From a virus, in the IMG/VR virus record IMGVR_UViG_3300020421_000124, positions 1 to 25,773 of that record: 25,773 bases of DNA; one strand, given 5' to 3'. Below, piece by piece: positions 5,524-10,795 of this stretch. Positions within the stretch are counted from its first letter, which is position 1, and each line of letters begins with the position of its first letter. The position numbers and the translations under genes were made by a program. The notes beneath the pieces were generated by a model. It did no database searches. It saw only the letters and a list, made by a program, of their open reading frames with translations, and was not told the DNA's origin.

Positions 5524-6201
5524 ATGTGTCCTACATGTTATTACCTATTGGAAACCAAACGAAAAACATGGGAATTACACCCCTCAGTCGTTGATTCAAT
5601 GATGGCAATCAAGCCAGAACGCAAGTCACAGAAAGACTTTTTAGAGGATTTAGTTGTCATTGGAATAAACAACTGGGTTGATAATTTGACTCTTCCCCCC
5701 TTACAATCCCCCCATCACCACCCAACACTTAGGGAAGAAAGGATTGAGAGAGAAAAAGAGGGGTTGAACGGGAGCGAAGCGAACGTTCATAAGGGGAGAA
5801 AAGGAGAGAGAAAGGAAAACAAGACTAAGCGTTATCAATACGTTGTTCCTGATGCTCTTGATTGGTGTAAAGGTGATTTGACGACGTATTGGAAAGAAGC
5901 AAAAACAGGTAAGAAAACTGAACACGCTGCAAAACTTCTATTCTCTGAAGTTGAAAAAATTGCTTCTAATTATTCTCAGTCAATCGCGTTAGAACAAATT
6001 GCTCTAGCAACTGCTAATAGTTGGGAATCTATAACGCTTAAGAATTACGAACGTTTTGGGCTTGCTCCTAATGTGTCTAAGCAGAATAAGGAACCAGAAA
6101 CGCAACATCCCGCGTACAAAGTTTTTAAAGCACCTGAACAAAGACAAGCACCAACAACTAACCCCGTTATGCAATCGCTTTTAAATGGAACAAGCCTTTG
6201 A
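5524..6201 (+). CDS. Possible replication protein, first rightward gene
   Basis: 225 residues in three parts. Residues 1-55 (CPTC pair, then HPSVVDSMMAIKPERKSQKDFLEDLVVIGINNWVDNL) form a small helical domain. Residues 56-100 are a low-complexity linker, His/Pro-rich then Arg/Glu/Lys-rich, encoded by a C-tract followed by a long purine tract. Residues 100-185 form a second helical domain (VVPDALDWCKGDLTTYWKEAKTGKKT...). A two-domain protein with a linker encoded by an unusual DNA tract, first in the early operon, recalls lambda O, where the origin lies inside the gene. I do not recognise the family, so this role is an inference. ATG at 5524; an internal ATG pair at about 5599 is possible. Confidence 0.5.
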   Translation: MCPTCYYLLETKRKTWELHPSVVDSMMAIKPERKSQKDFLEDLVVIGINNWVDNLTLPPLQSPHHHPTLREERIEREKEGLNGSEANVHKGRKGERKENKTKRYQYVVPDALDWCKGDLTTYWKEAKTGKKTEHAAKLLFSEVEKIASNYSQSIALEQIALATANSWESITLKNYERFGLAPNVSKQNKEPETQHPAYKVFKAPEQRQAPTTNPVMQSLLNGTSL

Positions 6202-6544
6202 TATTTCATCAACCATCAAGACGCTACGTGATGGCATAGCTAAGGGTTATTGGACTCTTGAAGATTTAGACACCGAGTCAACCGATTCAAGGTATTGGAG
6301 AAAACAAGCATTAAGGAATGTTCCTGTTAGTGATCACGGAACCGCTTGCTTTATGAAACCTCACAGAAATTTATTAAGAGAACATCCTGATGAACCTATT
6401 CACGAAATCAAAGTTACAGAAGAAAGAGACTTTCCGACTTCCCCCAGATCGACATCTAAAGATGAGGGAATCAGACCACAGGTATTACTGCCTGAAGAAC
6501 AGGCGGATAGTTCCTTGGTCAGTGTCGACAATTTGCCGTGGTGA
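6185..6544 (+). CDS. Conserved small phage protein, unknown function
   Basis: 119 residues, overlapping the end of the preceding gene by 17 bp and the start of the nuclease gene. The N-terminal segment IRDGIAKGYWTLEDLD-like (here LRDGIAKGYWTLEDLDTES) is a pattern I recall in small proteins of marine cyanophages and cyanobacterial islands. The C-terminal 25 residues overlap the nuclease in another frame and look less constrained. No catalytic motif seen. Its place between the putative replication protein and the nuclease suggests a DNA metabolism accessory role. Confidence 0.55.
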   Translation: MEQAFDISSTIKTLRDGIAKGYWTLEDLDTESTDSRYWRKQALRNVPVSDHGTACFMKPHRNLLREHPDEPIHEIKVTEERDFPTSPRSTSKDEGIRPQVLLPEEQADSSLVSVDNLPW

Positions 6545-7070
6545 ATCAACATGGGAAGGCAAGACCGCAGCGATGGCACGTGGGGATCAAATACATTTAA
6601 ATTGGAACAGATTCCTAGAAACAGGACATCCGGGCAACGCTGGTGAATGGGGTGAATGGGTCGGGATTTTATGCGAAGACCCCCTATGGAAACAGCTAAC
6701 CCCAATTGCTTTAGAGCATGAATTGGTAGATCGTAAGTTTTGGATAGCAGGAAAATTGGACGGCCTTTTCTATAACAACGAAACAGAAGAAGTTATTCTC
6801 ATTGATTTAAAAACATTTGAAGAAAAGTTTGATGAGAAAAAACAAAAATGGTCTAAGCCTTCAGGGTCACATTCAAAACAGTTAGGCGGCTATATCGACC
6901 TTTTGTATATCAATTACAGCGACTTGATTATTGATAAGGCAATGATCATATATTCAACTCAAAGGCAAGTGATTTATAAAACCTACCCAGATGTTGAACG
7001 TTGCCGAGGTGATTACCAGTTAGCACGTCAAGTCTTTATTGAAAACCAAAGAAAATTACACGCTTTTTAA
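6462..7070 (+). CDS. PD-(D/E)XK nuclease (RecB/Cas4-like exonuclease)
   Basis: 202 residues from the ATG at 6462; an earlier ATG at 6390 would add 24 unlikely residues. Typical order of motifs: a start HRYYCLKNRRIVPWSVSTI, a histidine in ARGDQIHLNW, then EHELVDRKFWIAGKLDGLF (the acidic residue of motif II), ILIDLKT (D-x-K, motif III) and QLGGYIDLL (the QxxxY motif). This is the exonuclease family that pairs with annealing proteins such as ERF or RecT, resecting dsDNA ends to give 3' single strands. The annealing protein and SSB are encoded on the other strand. All active-site residues are present. Confidence 0.85.
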   Translation: MRESDHRYYCLKNRRIVPWSVSTICRGESTWEGKTAAMARGDQIHLNWNRFLETGHPGNAGEWGEWVGILCEDPLWKQLTPIALEHELVDRKFWIAGKLDGLFYNNETEEVILIDLKTFEEKFDEKKQKWSKPSGSHSKQLGGYIDLLYINYSDLIIDKAMIIYSTQRQVIYKTYPDVERCRGDYQLARQVFIENQRKLHAF

Positions 7071-7071
7071 A

Positions 7072-7383
7072 ATGGCTTTTTATCAAACAATCGATCAAGT
7101 AGGTTCCGCTTTAAAGGAATCAAACAAGAAAGTAAAAAGGCAAGAGGATTTAATTTATTCTCTATTTGTTAAATGCAATCATCCTTTAAGTCCATCAATG
7201 GTACTCAGTCAATCGGGTATGAATTGCCCTATTACATCGATTAGAAGAGCAATAACTGACCTAACAAATTCAGGCCGTATTGTAAAAACTGATCGTCAGG
7301 TACGGGGCATGTATAACAAGCCTGAACATTTATGGGAGCTGCCAGACTTAACAGAACCAAAACAAGTGTCTTTATTTGATTAG
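7072..7383 (+). CDS. Winged-helix protein with sliding-clamp-binding tail
   Basis: 103 residues from the ATG at 7072, just after the nuclease stop; the longer frame starts inside the nuclease gene. The middle (IYSLFVKCNHPLSPSMVLSQSG, ITSIRRAITDLTNSGRIVKTD) is a winged helix: a recognition helix of the form SIRRAITDLTNSG followed by a beta wing ending ELWELP-like. The C-terminus is KQVSLFD, a near-consensus beta-clamp-binding motif (QLxLF type). The combination suggests a protein tethered to the host replication clamp. The wHTH is well supported; clamp binding is a motif-based inference. Confidence 0.7.
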   Translation: MAFYQTIDQVGSALKESNKKVKRQEDLIYSLFVKCNHPLSPSMVLSQSGMNCPITSIRRAITDLTNSGRIVKTDRQVRGMYNKPEHLWELPDLTEPKQVSLFD

Positions 7384-7404
7384 CTTTCCTTCGTCTACGT
7401 ATGC

Positions 7405-7433
7405 TTGACAGAGGGTCAACCCTAATACACAAT
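7405..7433 (+). promoter_or_regulatory. Promoter with GGGTCAACCC operator in spacer
   Basis: TTGACA (7405-7410) and CACAAT (7428-7433) are 17 bp apart. AGGGTCAACCCT (7412-7423) fills the spacer. It drives the operon beginning at 7455, with a leader of about 15 bases. Confidence 0.7.
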
Positions 7434-7454
7434 CCAATTAATGAAACAAACTAA

Positions 7455-7628
7455 ATGTTCGAGTTTAAAAAAGCGTTATGGATGGTTTTACTATCTACGC
7501 CTGTTCTTCTTGGTATCAACGATTTGGCCGATAGCGTTAATGTTCACAATGATAAAGCGACTCTTTATTTATCTGAAAAACCTATTTCTACGCAGGCCTA
7601 TGATACGGGAACCGATCCATTTTATTAG
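7455..7628 (+). CDS. 57-residue protein with N-terminal membrane or signal segment
   Basis: ATG at 7455, TAG at 7626. The product begins MFEFKKALWMVLLSTPVLLG (basic, then hydrophobic) and ends TQAYDTGTDPFY. A longer frame starting at 7441 covers the same DNA, but the 7455 frame has the GNN-rich codon pattern of its neighbours, while the 7441 frame is full of rare codons (CGG, AGG, CTC, ATA). The real coding thus seems to switch from this gene to the next at about 7600-7628. Function unknown; probably membrane-anchored or secreted. Confidence 0.5.
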   Translation: MFEFKKALWMVLLSTPVLLGINDLADSVNVHNDKATLYLSEKPISTQAYDTGTDPFY

Positions 7629-7836
7629 ATCTGAATCTGTGGAGCAAATCGATGAATGGAACAATTACGACGAGGAAAAAAAAACGCAAGAATTAATTAA
7701 TTTTGATAGTCCAGAAATTTTAGAAAATGCAAGATTTGAGCTTGAAATTCTTTACCACGTTCTAAACGAACAAAACAACGAACAAAACAACCTAACTAAA
7801 TTTCCTGAAGTTGATTATGATGATTCAATTCACTAG
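7600..7836 (+). CDS. Acidic helical protein, unknown function
   Basis: 78 residues from the ATG at 7600 (MIREPIHFIRSESVEQ...), overlapping the 57-residue gene by 29 bp. The same frame is open back to 7441 and could give a 131-residue protein with hydrophobic N-terminal segments, but that upstream part has atypical codons (see the entry at 7455). The C-terminal part is rich in Glu/Asn and helical (ILENARFELEILYHVLNEQ). No family recognised. Confidence 0.55.
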   Translation: MIREPIHFIRSESVEQIDEWNNYDEEKKTQELINFDSPEILENARFELEILYHVLNEQNNEQNNLTKFPEVDYDDSIH

Positions 7837-8164
7837 CGAAATACTAAACAGCCCTGATCTTCTCCTAGCTGAATTAGTAAAGATTAAACAAGAGATTAGA
7901 ACATTAACTATTGCCGAATCTGTTCTTAAAGATGAACTAGAGGAACATAGAAAAGACGGACGCATTAAAGGGATTTTCAAATCTCATGGAGTTACAGCTA
8001 ATAGGCTTCAAACTACGCAAAAATATCAATTCTCAGAGGAATTAACGAAACAAGAGGAAGCGTTTAAAACAGAAATTGATCAGAGGAAAGAACTAGAAAT
8101 TTTAGATAACAAGGCGGTGAAACTAGCGACTAAGAGTTATTGGAGGATCACCGTTGACAAATAA
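7817..8164 (+). CDS. Coiled-coil phage protein, unknown function
   Basis: 115 residues from the ATG at 7817 (7820 also possible), overlapping the upstream stop. A long amphipathic helix LLLAELVKIKQEIRTLTIAE...LKDELEEHR is followed by a basic middle and a second helix ending YWRITVDK. The 'two helices ending in a W-R strand' layout resembles small Gp157-like or nuclease-associated proteins in phage recombination operons, but I cannot name it. The next gene starts within its last codons. Confidence 0.55.
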   Translation: MMIQFTSEILNSPDLLLAELVKIKQEIRTLTIAESVLKDELEEHRKDGRIKGIFKSHGVTANRLQTTQKYQFSEELTKQEEAFKTEIDQRKELEILDNKAVKLATKSYWRITVDK

Positions 8165-8249
8165 AGAAAAGATAGAAGCCGCCGAGCGCAGGATTTCCGA
8201 GCTTCAAAAGTTAATTAAAGAATGGAGGAAGAATGAAAATATCAATTGA
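8154..8249 (+). CDS. 31-residue coiled-coil peptide
   Basis: TTG start at 8154, preceded at a normal distance by GGAGG (8142-8146); TGA at 8247. The product is MTNKEKIEAAERRISELQ followed by KLIKEWRKNENIN, a single helix with heptad spacing. It overlaps the end of the preceding gene and the start of rusA in different frames, and so couples the two. Too short for firm support, but the ribosome site and helix periodicity favour a real gene. Confidence 0.4.
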   Translation: MTNKEKIEAAERRISELQKLIKEWRKNENIN

Positions 8250-8661
8250 TGTAATTGGTTTACCTGTAGCTCAGGGATCTTTAACAAGGGCAAAGTTTGG
8301 TCTACGTTACTCAAACGCAAAAGTCCTCTCCGTATGGCGTGAAAGCGTAGTTAATGCTTTATTAGCTGCACGTACTGAAGAATGGCAAAACGATGGGGCG
8401 TTTAGTGTAACGGCAATTTTTAGATTCCAACGACCTTTAGGACATACAGGAAAGAAAGGCCTTAAAAAATCTGCCCCCTTACATAAATCAACTAAGCCAG
8501 ATTGTGACAAGCTGCAAAGGGCCGTAGGAGATTCTTTGGAAATGGCAGCGATCATAAAAAATGATTCTCAAATCTGCGAATGGTTGGCGAAGAAATGTTA
8601 TTGCATAGGACAGGAGCCGCCGGGGGTTCGCATGACTATTACTAATTTAAATATCGAATAG
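8233..8661 (+). CDS. rusA: RusA-family Holliday junction resolvase
   Basis: 142 residues with a good ribosome site (GGAGGAAG, ending 3 bases before the ATG at 8233). RusA hallmarks: a first beta strand ISIDVIGLPVAQGSLTRAK, then KPDCDKLQRAVGDSL with two aspartates, and IIKNDSQICEW with the next catalytic aspartate. RusA dimers cut four-way junctions, acting on recombination or replication intermediates, and in phages often before packaging. It ends the operon under the operator-promoter at 7405. Confidence 0.88.
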   Translation: MKISIDVIGLPVAQGSLTRAKFGLRYSNAKVLSVWRESVVNALLAARTEEWQNDGAFSVTAIFRFQRPLGHTGKKGLKKSAPLHKSTKPDCDKLQRAVGDSLEMAAIIKNDSQICEWLAKKCYCIGQEPPGVRMTITNLNIE

Positions 8662-8667
8662 ATACGC

Positions 8668-8696
8668 TTGCGTAGAGGGTCTACCCCTGATATATT
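8668..8696 (+). promoter_or_regulatory. Promoter with GGGTCTACCC operator in spacer
   Basis: TTGCGT (8668-8673) and TATATT (8691-8696) are 17 bp apart. The variant operator GGGTCTACCC (8677-8686) fills the spacer. It sits just after the rusA stop and drives the non-coding stretch at 8703-8875. The -35 is also part of a TACGCTTGCGTA palindrome (8663-8674). Confidence 0.65.
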
Positions 8697-8702
8697 CATT
8701 TC

Positions 8703-8875
8703 AGCCTTAAGTCACATATCGGGCGTGACTTCTCCGCGCTGGACACGGTAAGCGTCAGTCTGTCACCTGGAACTGCGAAACATGGTGAGCGCAGCCTTTA
8801 CGGTCTGATCTGCGGCTAGTCAACTCAGCGGCCTTACCTCCTCAGTGAACCGACATACTCACAGAGGTCTTTTTT
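8703..8875 (+). ncRNA. Candidate free-standing structured small RNA
   Basis: About 170 bases with a promoter at the start, a terminator at the end, no ORF inside and clearly higher GC than the genes around. Visible helices: AAGTCAC (8709-8715) with GTGACTT (8725-8731), CTGCG (8773-8777) with CGCAG (8790-8794), and GGTAAG (8747-8752) with CTTACC (8833-8838) as a possible long-range pair. The operator in the promoter would make it part of the same regulon as the ERF operon. I do not recognise it as a known RNA class; 6S-like, antisense or packaging-related RNAs are all open. Confidence 0.6.
8836..8875 (+). terminator. Rho-independent terminator
   Basis: ACCTC (8836-8840) pairs with GAGGT (8864-8868), and GTGA (8845-8848) with TCAC (8859-8862), giving an interrupted stem. 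It is followed by C and TTTTTT (8870-8875). It ends the candidate RNA at about 170 nt. Confidence 0.55.
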
Positions 8876-8915
8876 ATGCGTACTTTTTAAAAATATTACT
8901 AATTACTAACGATAC

Positions 8916-8944
8916 GTAGCAAAGGGTCAACCCCTGTGTATAAT
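8916..8944 (+). promoter_or_regulatory. Promoter with GGGTCAACCC operator in spacer
   Basis: A consensus TATAAT (8939-8944) is preceded at 17 bp by a weak GTAGCA (8916-8921). The operator GGGTCAACCC (8924-8933) lies in the spacer. It drives the GC-rich leader and the small genes from 9177. Confidence 0.65.
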
Positions 8945-8950
8945 TGAAAG

Positions 8951-9170
8951 GTAACGGGCGGAACCGGGGGAGACATCCTCGGAAAGCTCCCGAACCTTCC
9001 CCCCACTACCGGGGGCGGCACTAAGACCCTGAGTCCTCCATCGAGAGATTTAAGGCAGTAAGACCGGACGAGGTTGGCAACTGGTCGTGAAGCCCGACCC
9101 GTGAACGGTAGCTCCGGCACGAAACAAAAACAGGATCGCAACCTGCGCCGAGAGGCTCCAATTACAAAAG
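8951..9170 (+). ncRNA. Long GC-rich structured leader or RNA
   Basis: About 220 bases between the operator-promoter and the ATG at 9177, much richer in G and C than its surroundings and dense in complementary segments. CGGGC (8955-8959) can pair with GCCCG (9092-9096) as a closing helix. GGGAG (8968-8972) pairs with CTCCC (8987-8991), CCCCC (9000-9004) with GGGGG (9011-9015), and GACC (9062-9065) with GGTC (9083-9086). A CCG-TGAA-CGG tetraloop hairpin (9099-9108) and short CAGG/CCTG and GCC/GGC hairpins near 9130-9155 follow. No riboswitch or ribozyme class recognised. It could be a 5' leader controlling the small membrane-protein gene or an RNA with its own function. Confidence 0.55.
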
Positions 9171-9176
9171 TTTTAA

Positions 9177-9356
9177 ATGACTTCTTCTTCTCTTTCTCAA
9201 TTGCCATATCATCCTCTACTTAAAGAGGCTCAGCAAATGAGAGAAAGCCTAAACGATACAAAAGGATTACAGGCCAAGTTAAACCGCCAAGAAAAAGCAA
9301 CTTCATTTTTGTTTTACGCTTTTGCGATTTCTCTATCAACAGCCTTTATTTTTTAA
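9177..9356 (+). CDS. 59-residue protein with C-terminal membrane anchor
   Basis: ATG at 9177, TAA at 9354. The N-terminal 40 residues are polar (LKEAQQMRESLNDTKGLQ, a likely helix). The last 18 are hydrophobic (SFLFYAFAISLSTAFIF), a tail-anchored membrane protein. It follows the long structured leader and is followed at once by a terminator hairpin. Function unknown. Small tail-anchored proteins in phages include lysis and superinfection factors, but nothing here is specific. Confidence 0.55.
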   Translation: MTSSSLSQLPYHPLLKEAQQMRESLNDTKGLQAKLNRQEKATSFLFYAFAISLSTAFIF

Positions 9357-9363
9357 TAACCGC

Positions 9364-9386
9364 GCCCCGCAAGGGGCATTTCTTTT
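9364..9386 (+). terminator. GCCCC-GCAA-GGGGC terminator-like hairpin
   Basis: GCCCC (9364-9368), tetraloop GCAA, GGGGC (9373-9377), then ATTTCTTTT. It separates the genes at 9177 and 9395. The preceding CCGCGCCCC recurs before the second hairpin at 9562. Confidence 0.6.
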
Positions 9387-9394
9387 AAATTCTC

Positions 9395-9553
9395 ATGACA
9401 ACAACAGAAACCAAAACTGAAACTTATTCCTTAATGGAAGACATCATTGATGAAGTGCTAGGAACTTACAAAAGCGTTAATGATGCTAATGAAACTGTAA
9501 TTAAAGAAGGTTTTCAAAAAGCATTAGACGAACTTCACAAAATCAGTTTTTAA
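9395..9553 (+). CDS. 52-residue acidic protein, unknown function
   Basis: ATG at 9395, TAA at 9551. Thr/Glu-rich start, then SLMEDIIDEVLGTYKSVNDANETVI and a second helix EGFQKALDELHKISF. Soluble, helical, acidic. It stands alone between two terminator-like hairpins. Not recognised. Confidence 0.5.
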   Translation: MTTTETKTETYSLMEDIIDEVLGTYKSVNDANETVIKEGFQKALDELHKISF

Positions 9554-9561
9554 CCACCGCG

Positions 9562-9581
9562 CCCCCTTCATGGGGGTTTTT
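9562..9581 (+). terminator. CCCCC-TTCAT-GGGGG-TTTTT terminator-like hairpin
   Basis: CCCCC (9562-9566), loop TTCAT, GGGGG (9572-9576), TTTTT (9577-9581). The next ATG (9585) follows the T-tract by three bases, so read-through would place the hairpin over the ribosome site and could control translation as well as termination. Confidence 0.65.
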
Positions 9582-9584
9582 ATT

Positions 9585-9776
9585 ATGAATTTTCCATCTA
9601 CTCAAAACCCAGAAGAAGCGTTAACACTTGCTCTTACTCTTTCTCTTACTGCTTCTGATGATGTGAAGGCTAAAGAATGTGCAGATATGGCTGACTCTAT
9701 CGCTGCAACTCTTGACGCTGAAACAATCGAAAGATGTAAACAAAGAGCATTAACCATTTCACAAGAGGCTCAGTAA
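9585..9776 (+). CDS. 63-residue helical protein, unknown function
   Basis: ATG at 9585, after the hairpin; an ATG at 9570 is in frame but lies inside the hairpin. The sequence has two helices (EEALTLALTLSLTASDDVKAKECADMADSI and DAETIERCKQRALTISQEAQ) with alternating Leu/Thr. Its TAA overlaps the ATG of the next gene (TAATG), so the two are coupled. Not recognised. Confidence 0.55.
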   Translation: MNFPSTQNPEEALTLALTLSLTASDDVKAKECADMADSIAATLDAETIERCKQRALTISQEAQ

Positions 9777-9979
9777 TGAAAATTTCTTCTAATAATTCTT
9801 TCGACATTAATGTTTTAAAAGGTGCTTTATTAACCAACCCCAACGGCGCACAGTTTTACATCAAGGGCGTTTCTGTTGATGTTGTTAATCATTCAATTTC
9901 TATAGATCTTGAGGGCGGTCAATCGCTTGAATGGTCAACGCTTAAAGATTGGTCTATCCAATTCCAAGGATCTAATTAA
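9776..9979 (+). CDS. 67-residue beta-rich protein, unknown function
   Basis: Starts in the stop of the preceding gene. Beta-strand-like pattern: AQFYIKGVSVDVVNHSISIDLEGGQSLEWSTLKDWSIQF. No known domain recognised. Codon use is like its neighbours. Confidence 0.55.
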   Translation: MKISSNNSFDINVLKGALLTNPNGAQFYIKGVSVDVVNHSISIDLEGGQSLEWSTLKDWSIQFQGSN

Positions 9980-9997
9980 CCCTTAGCTTTCATACCA

Positions 9998-10333
9998 GTG
10001 ACACTCAGAACAACACACGGTAAATTTAAATTCATTTGCAATGCTTGTCATAAGCATATTAAAGATGGTGATGGCGTTGTTGATTTTCCTATACCTGGCC
10101 TAAGTAAAAACAAAGACTATCCACATAGGCATTACCATCGCGGCGATTGTGCCGCAGTAGGAGAGAGTCAAATGCTAGACGATGGTTGGTATAGCCAAAA
10201 TTTAAGTGCTTATATTATTGAATTAATTAGAAATCATACAGTTAGAGAGTCAGGCAGTGGTAAGCCTTGCAACTTCTATAATTCTATTATTTCCGAACTT
10301 TCAAAAGACTATAGATCCCCACTGAAACAATAA
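9998..10333 (+). CDS. Zinc-ribbon-like protein, unknown function
   Basis: 111 residues, GTG start at 9998. A likely zinc site is formed by CNACHKHI (C-x2-C) and HRHYHRGDC further on. It resembles small Cys/His-knuckle proteins of phages that modulate host enzymes or bind nucleic acid. The C-terminal 45 residues are polar. No family name can be given. Its stop falls just before a structured RNA segment. Confidence 0.55.
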   Translation: MTLRTTHGKFKFICNACHKHIKDGDGVVDFPIPGLSKNKDYPHRHYHRGDCAAVGESQMLDDGWYSQNLSAYIIELIRNHTVRESGSGKPCNFYNSIISELSKDYRSPLKQ

Positions 10334-10336
10334 CCA

Positions 10337-10444
10337 ACGTCGGGGAGCCTGAAATCGGTACGTCTTAGGACGGCACGTCATAAATCAAGTTCTAGACCCC
10401 TTGGTGAAAACAGGGCACGTGATTGGCGTGATCCATCCCCCGAC
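10337..10444 (+). ncRNA. Structured leader closed by GTCGGGG/CCCCGAC helix
   Basis: GTCGGGG (10339-10345) is perfectly complementary to CCCCGAC (10438-10444), closing a segment of about 105 nt. Inside it are CCCT (about 10397-10401) with AGGG (10411-10414), CACG (10416-10419) with CGTG (10427-10430), and a CGTC/GACG hairpin near 10361-10372. It ends 31 bases before the ATG at 10476. It is GC-rich compared with the genes on each side. A cis-regulatory RNA is likely; the class is not recognised. Confidence 0.55.
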
Positions 10445-10475
10445 ATTTAATTGTTACCTTTCTATTTCTAAAACT

Positions 10476-10688
10476 ATGGGAGCAACTTCGCGCTATAAAA
10501 TCAACGATCAGGTGAACAAGAAAAGAAATACCGGGGTCTTTTTAACCATTGGGGGATCTATTGGAACCGTTGTTTCTCTCAAGGTAAAGACTAATAAAAA
10601 AGGAACCCCCGGTTATTACTGCACAGTAAAATGGCCCGACGGTAGAACTTCAGAACACGCTCAACATATGCTTGTACCTGCGCCGTAA
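10476..10688 (+). CDS. Small beta-rich protein, unknown function
   Basis: 70 residues from the ATG at 10476; a GTG frame open from 10401 would run through the structured leader and is not credible. The sequence alternates strands (KINDQVNKKRNTGVFLTIGGSIGTVVSLKVKTNKKGTPGYYCTVKWPDGRTSEHAQHMLVPAP). This looks like a small SH3/KOW-like barrel with a conserved 'G-x-V...Y-x-V-x-W-x-D-G-R' pattern often seen in phage and ribosomal-type proteins. A specific function is not known. Confidence 0.55.
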   Translation: MGATSRYKINDQVNKKRNTGVFLTIGGSIGTVVSLKVKTNKKGTPGYYCTVKWPDGRTSEHAQHMLVPAP

Positions 10689-10691
10689 TAT

Positions 10692-10795
10692 TGTGGGCCA
10701 GCTCAACCGCTCACTGGTGATGGGGATGAACACTCCAAACGCTGACCCAATCCAAACTAACCCGCTAGGCTTAATGTGCAAGCGTAGTGAGTGTT
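10692..10795 (+). ncRNA. Structured leader with hairpin directly before the start codon
   Basis: AACACTC (10729-10735) is perfectly complementary to GAGTGTT (10789-10795), which ends at the base before the ATG at 10796. Nested inside, CGCT (10763-10766) pairs with AGCG (10781-10784). Upstream, CCAG (10698-10701) can pair with CTGG (10714-10717). A helix that closes on the start codon would hide the ribosome site, so translation of the next gene is probably conditional. Confidence 0.5.

Noticed and set aside
7441-7599. N-terminal half of the 131-residue frame as a membrane domain
   Set aside because: Rare codons and the better coding pattern of the 7455 frame suggest it is a shadow of that gene.
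8899-9207. Minus-strand ORF of 102 residues across the GC-rich leader
   Set aside because: It is antisense to a promoter and dense RNA helices, has low-complexity Pro/Arg/Gly content typical of GC-rich non-coding DNA, and would overlap the 9177 gene. I judge it a chance frame.
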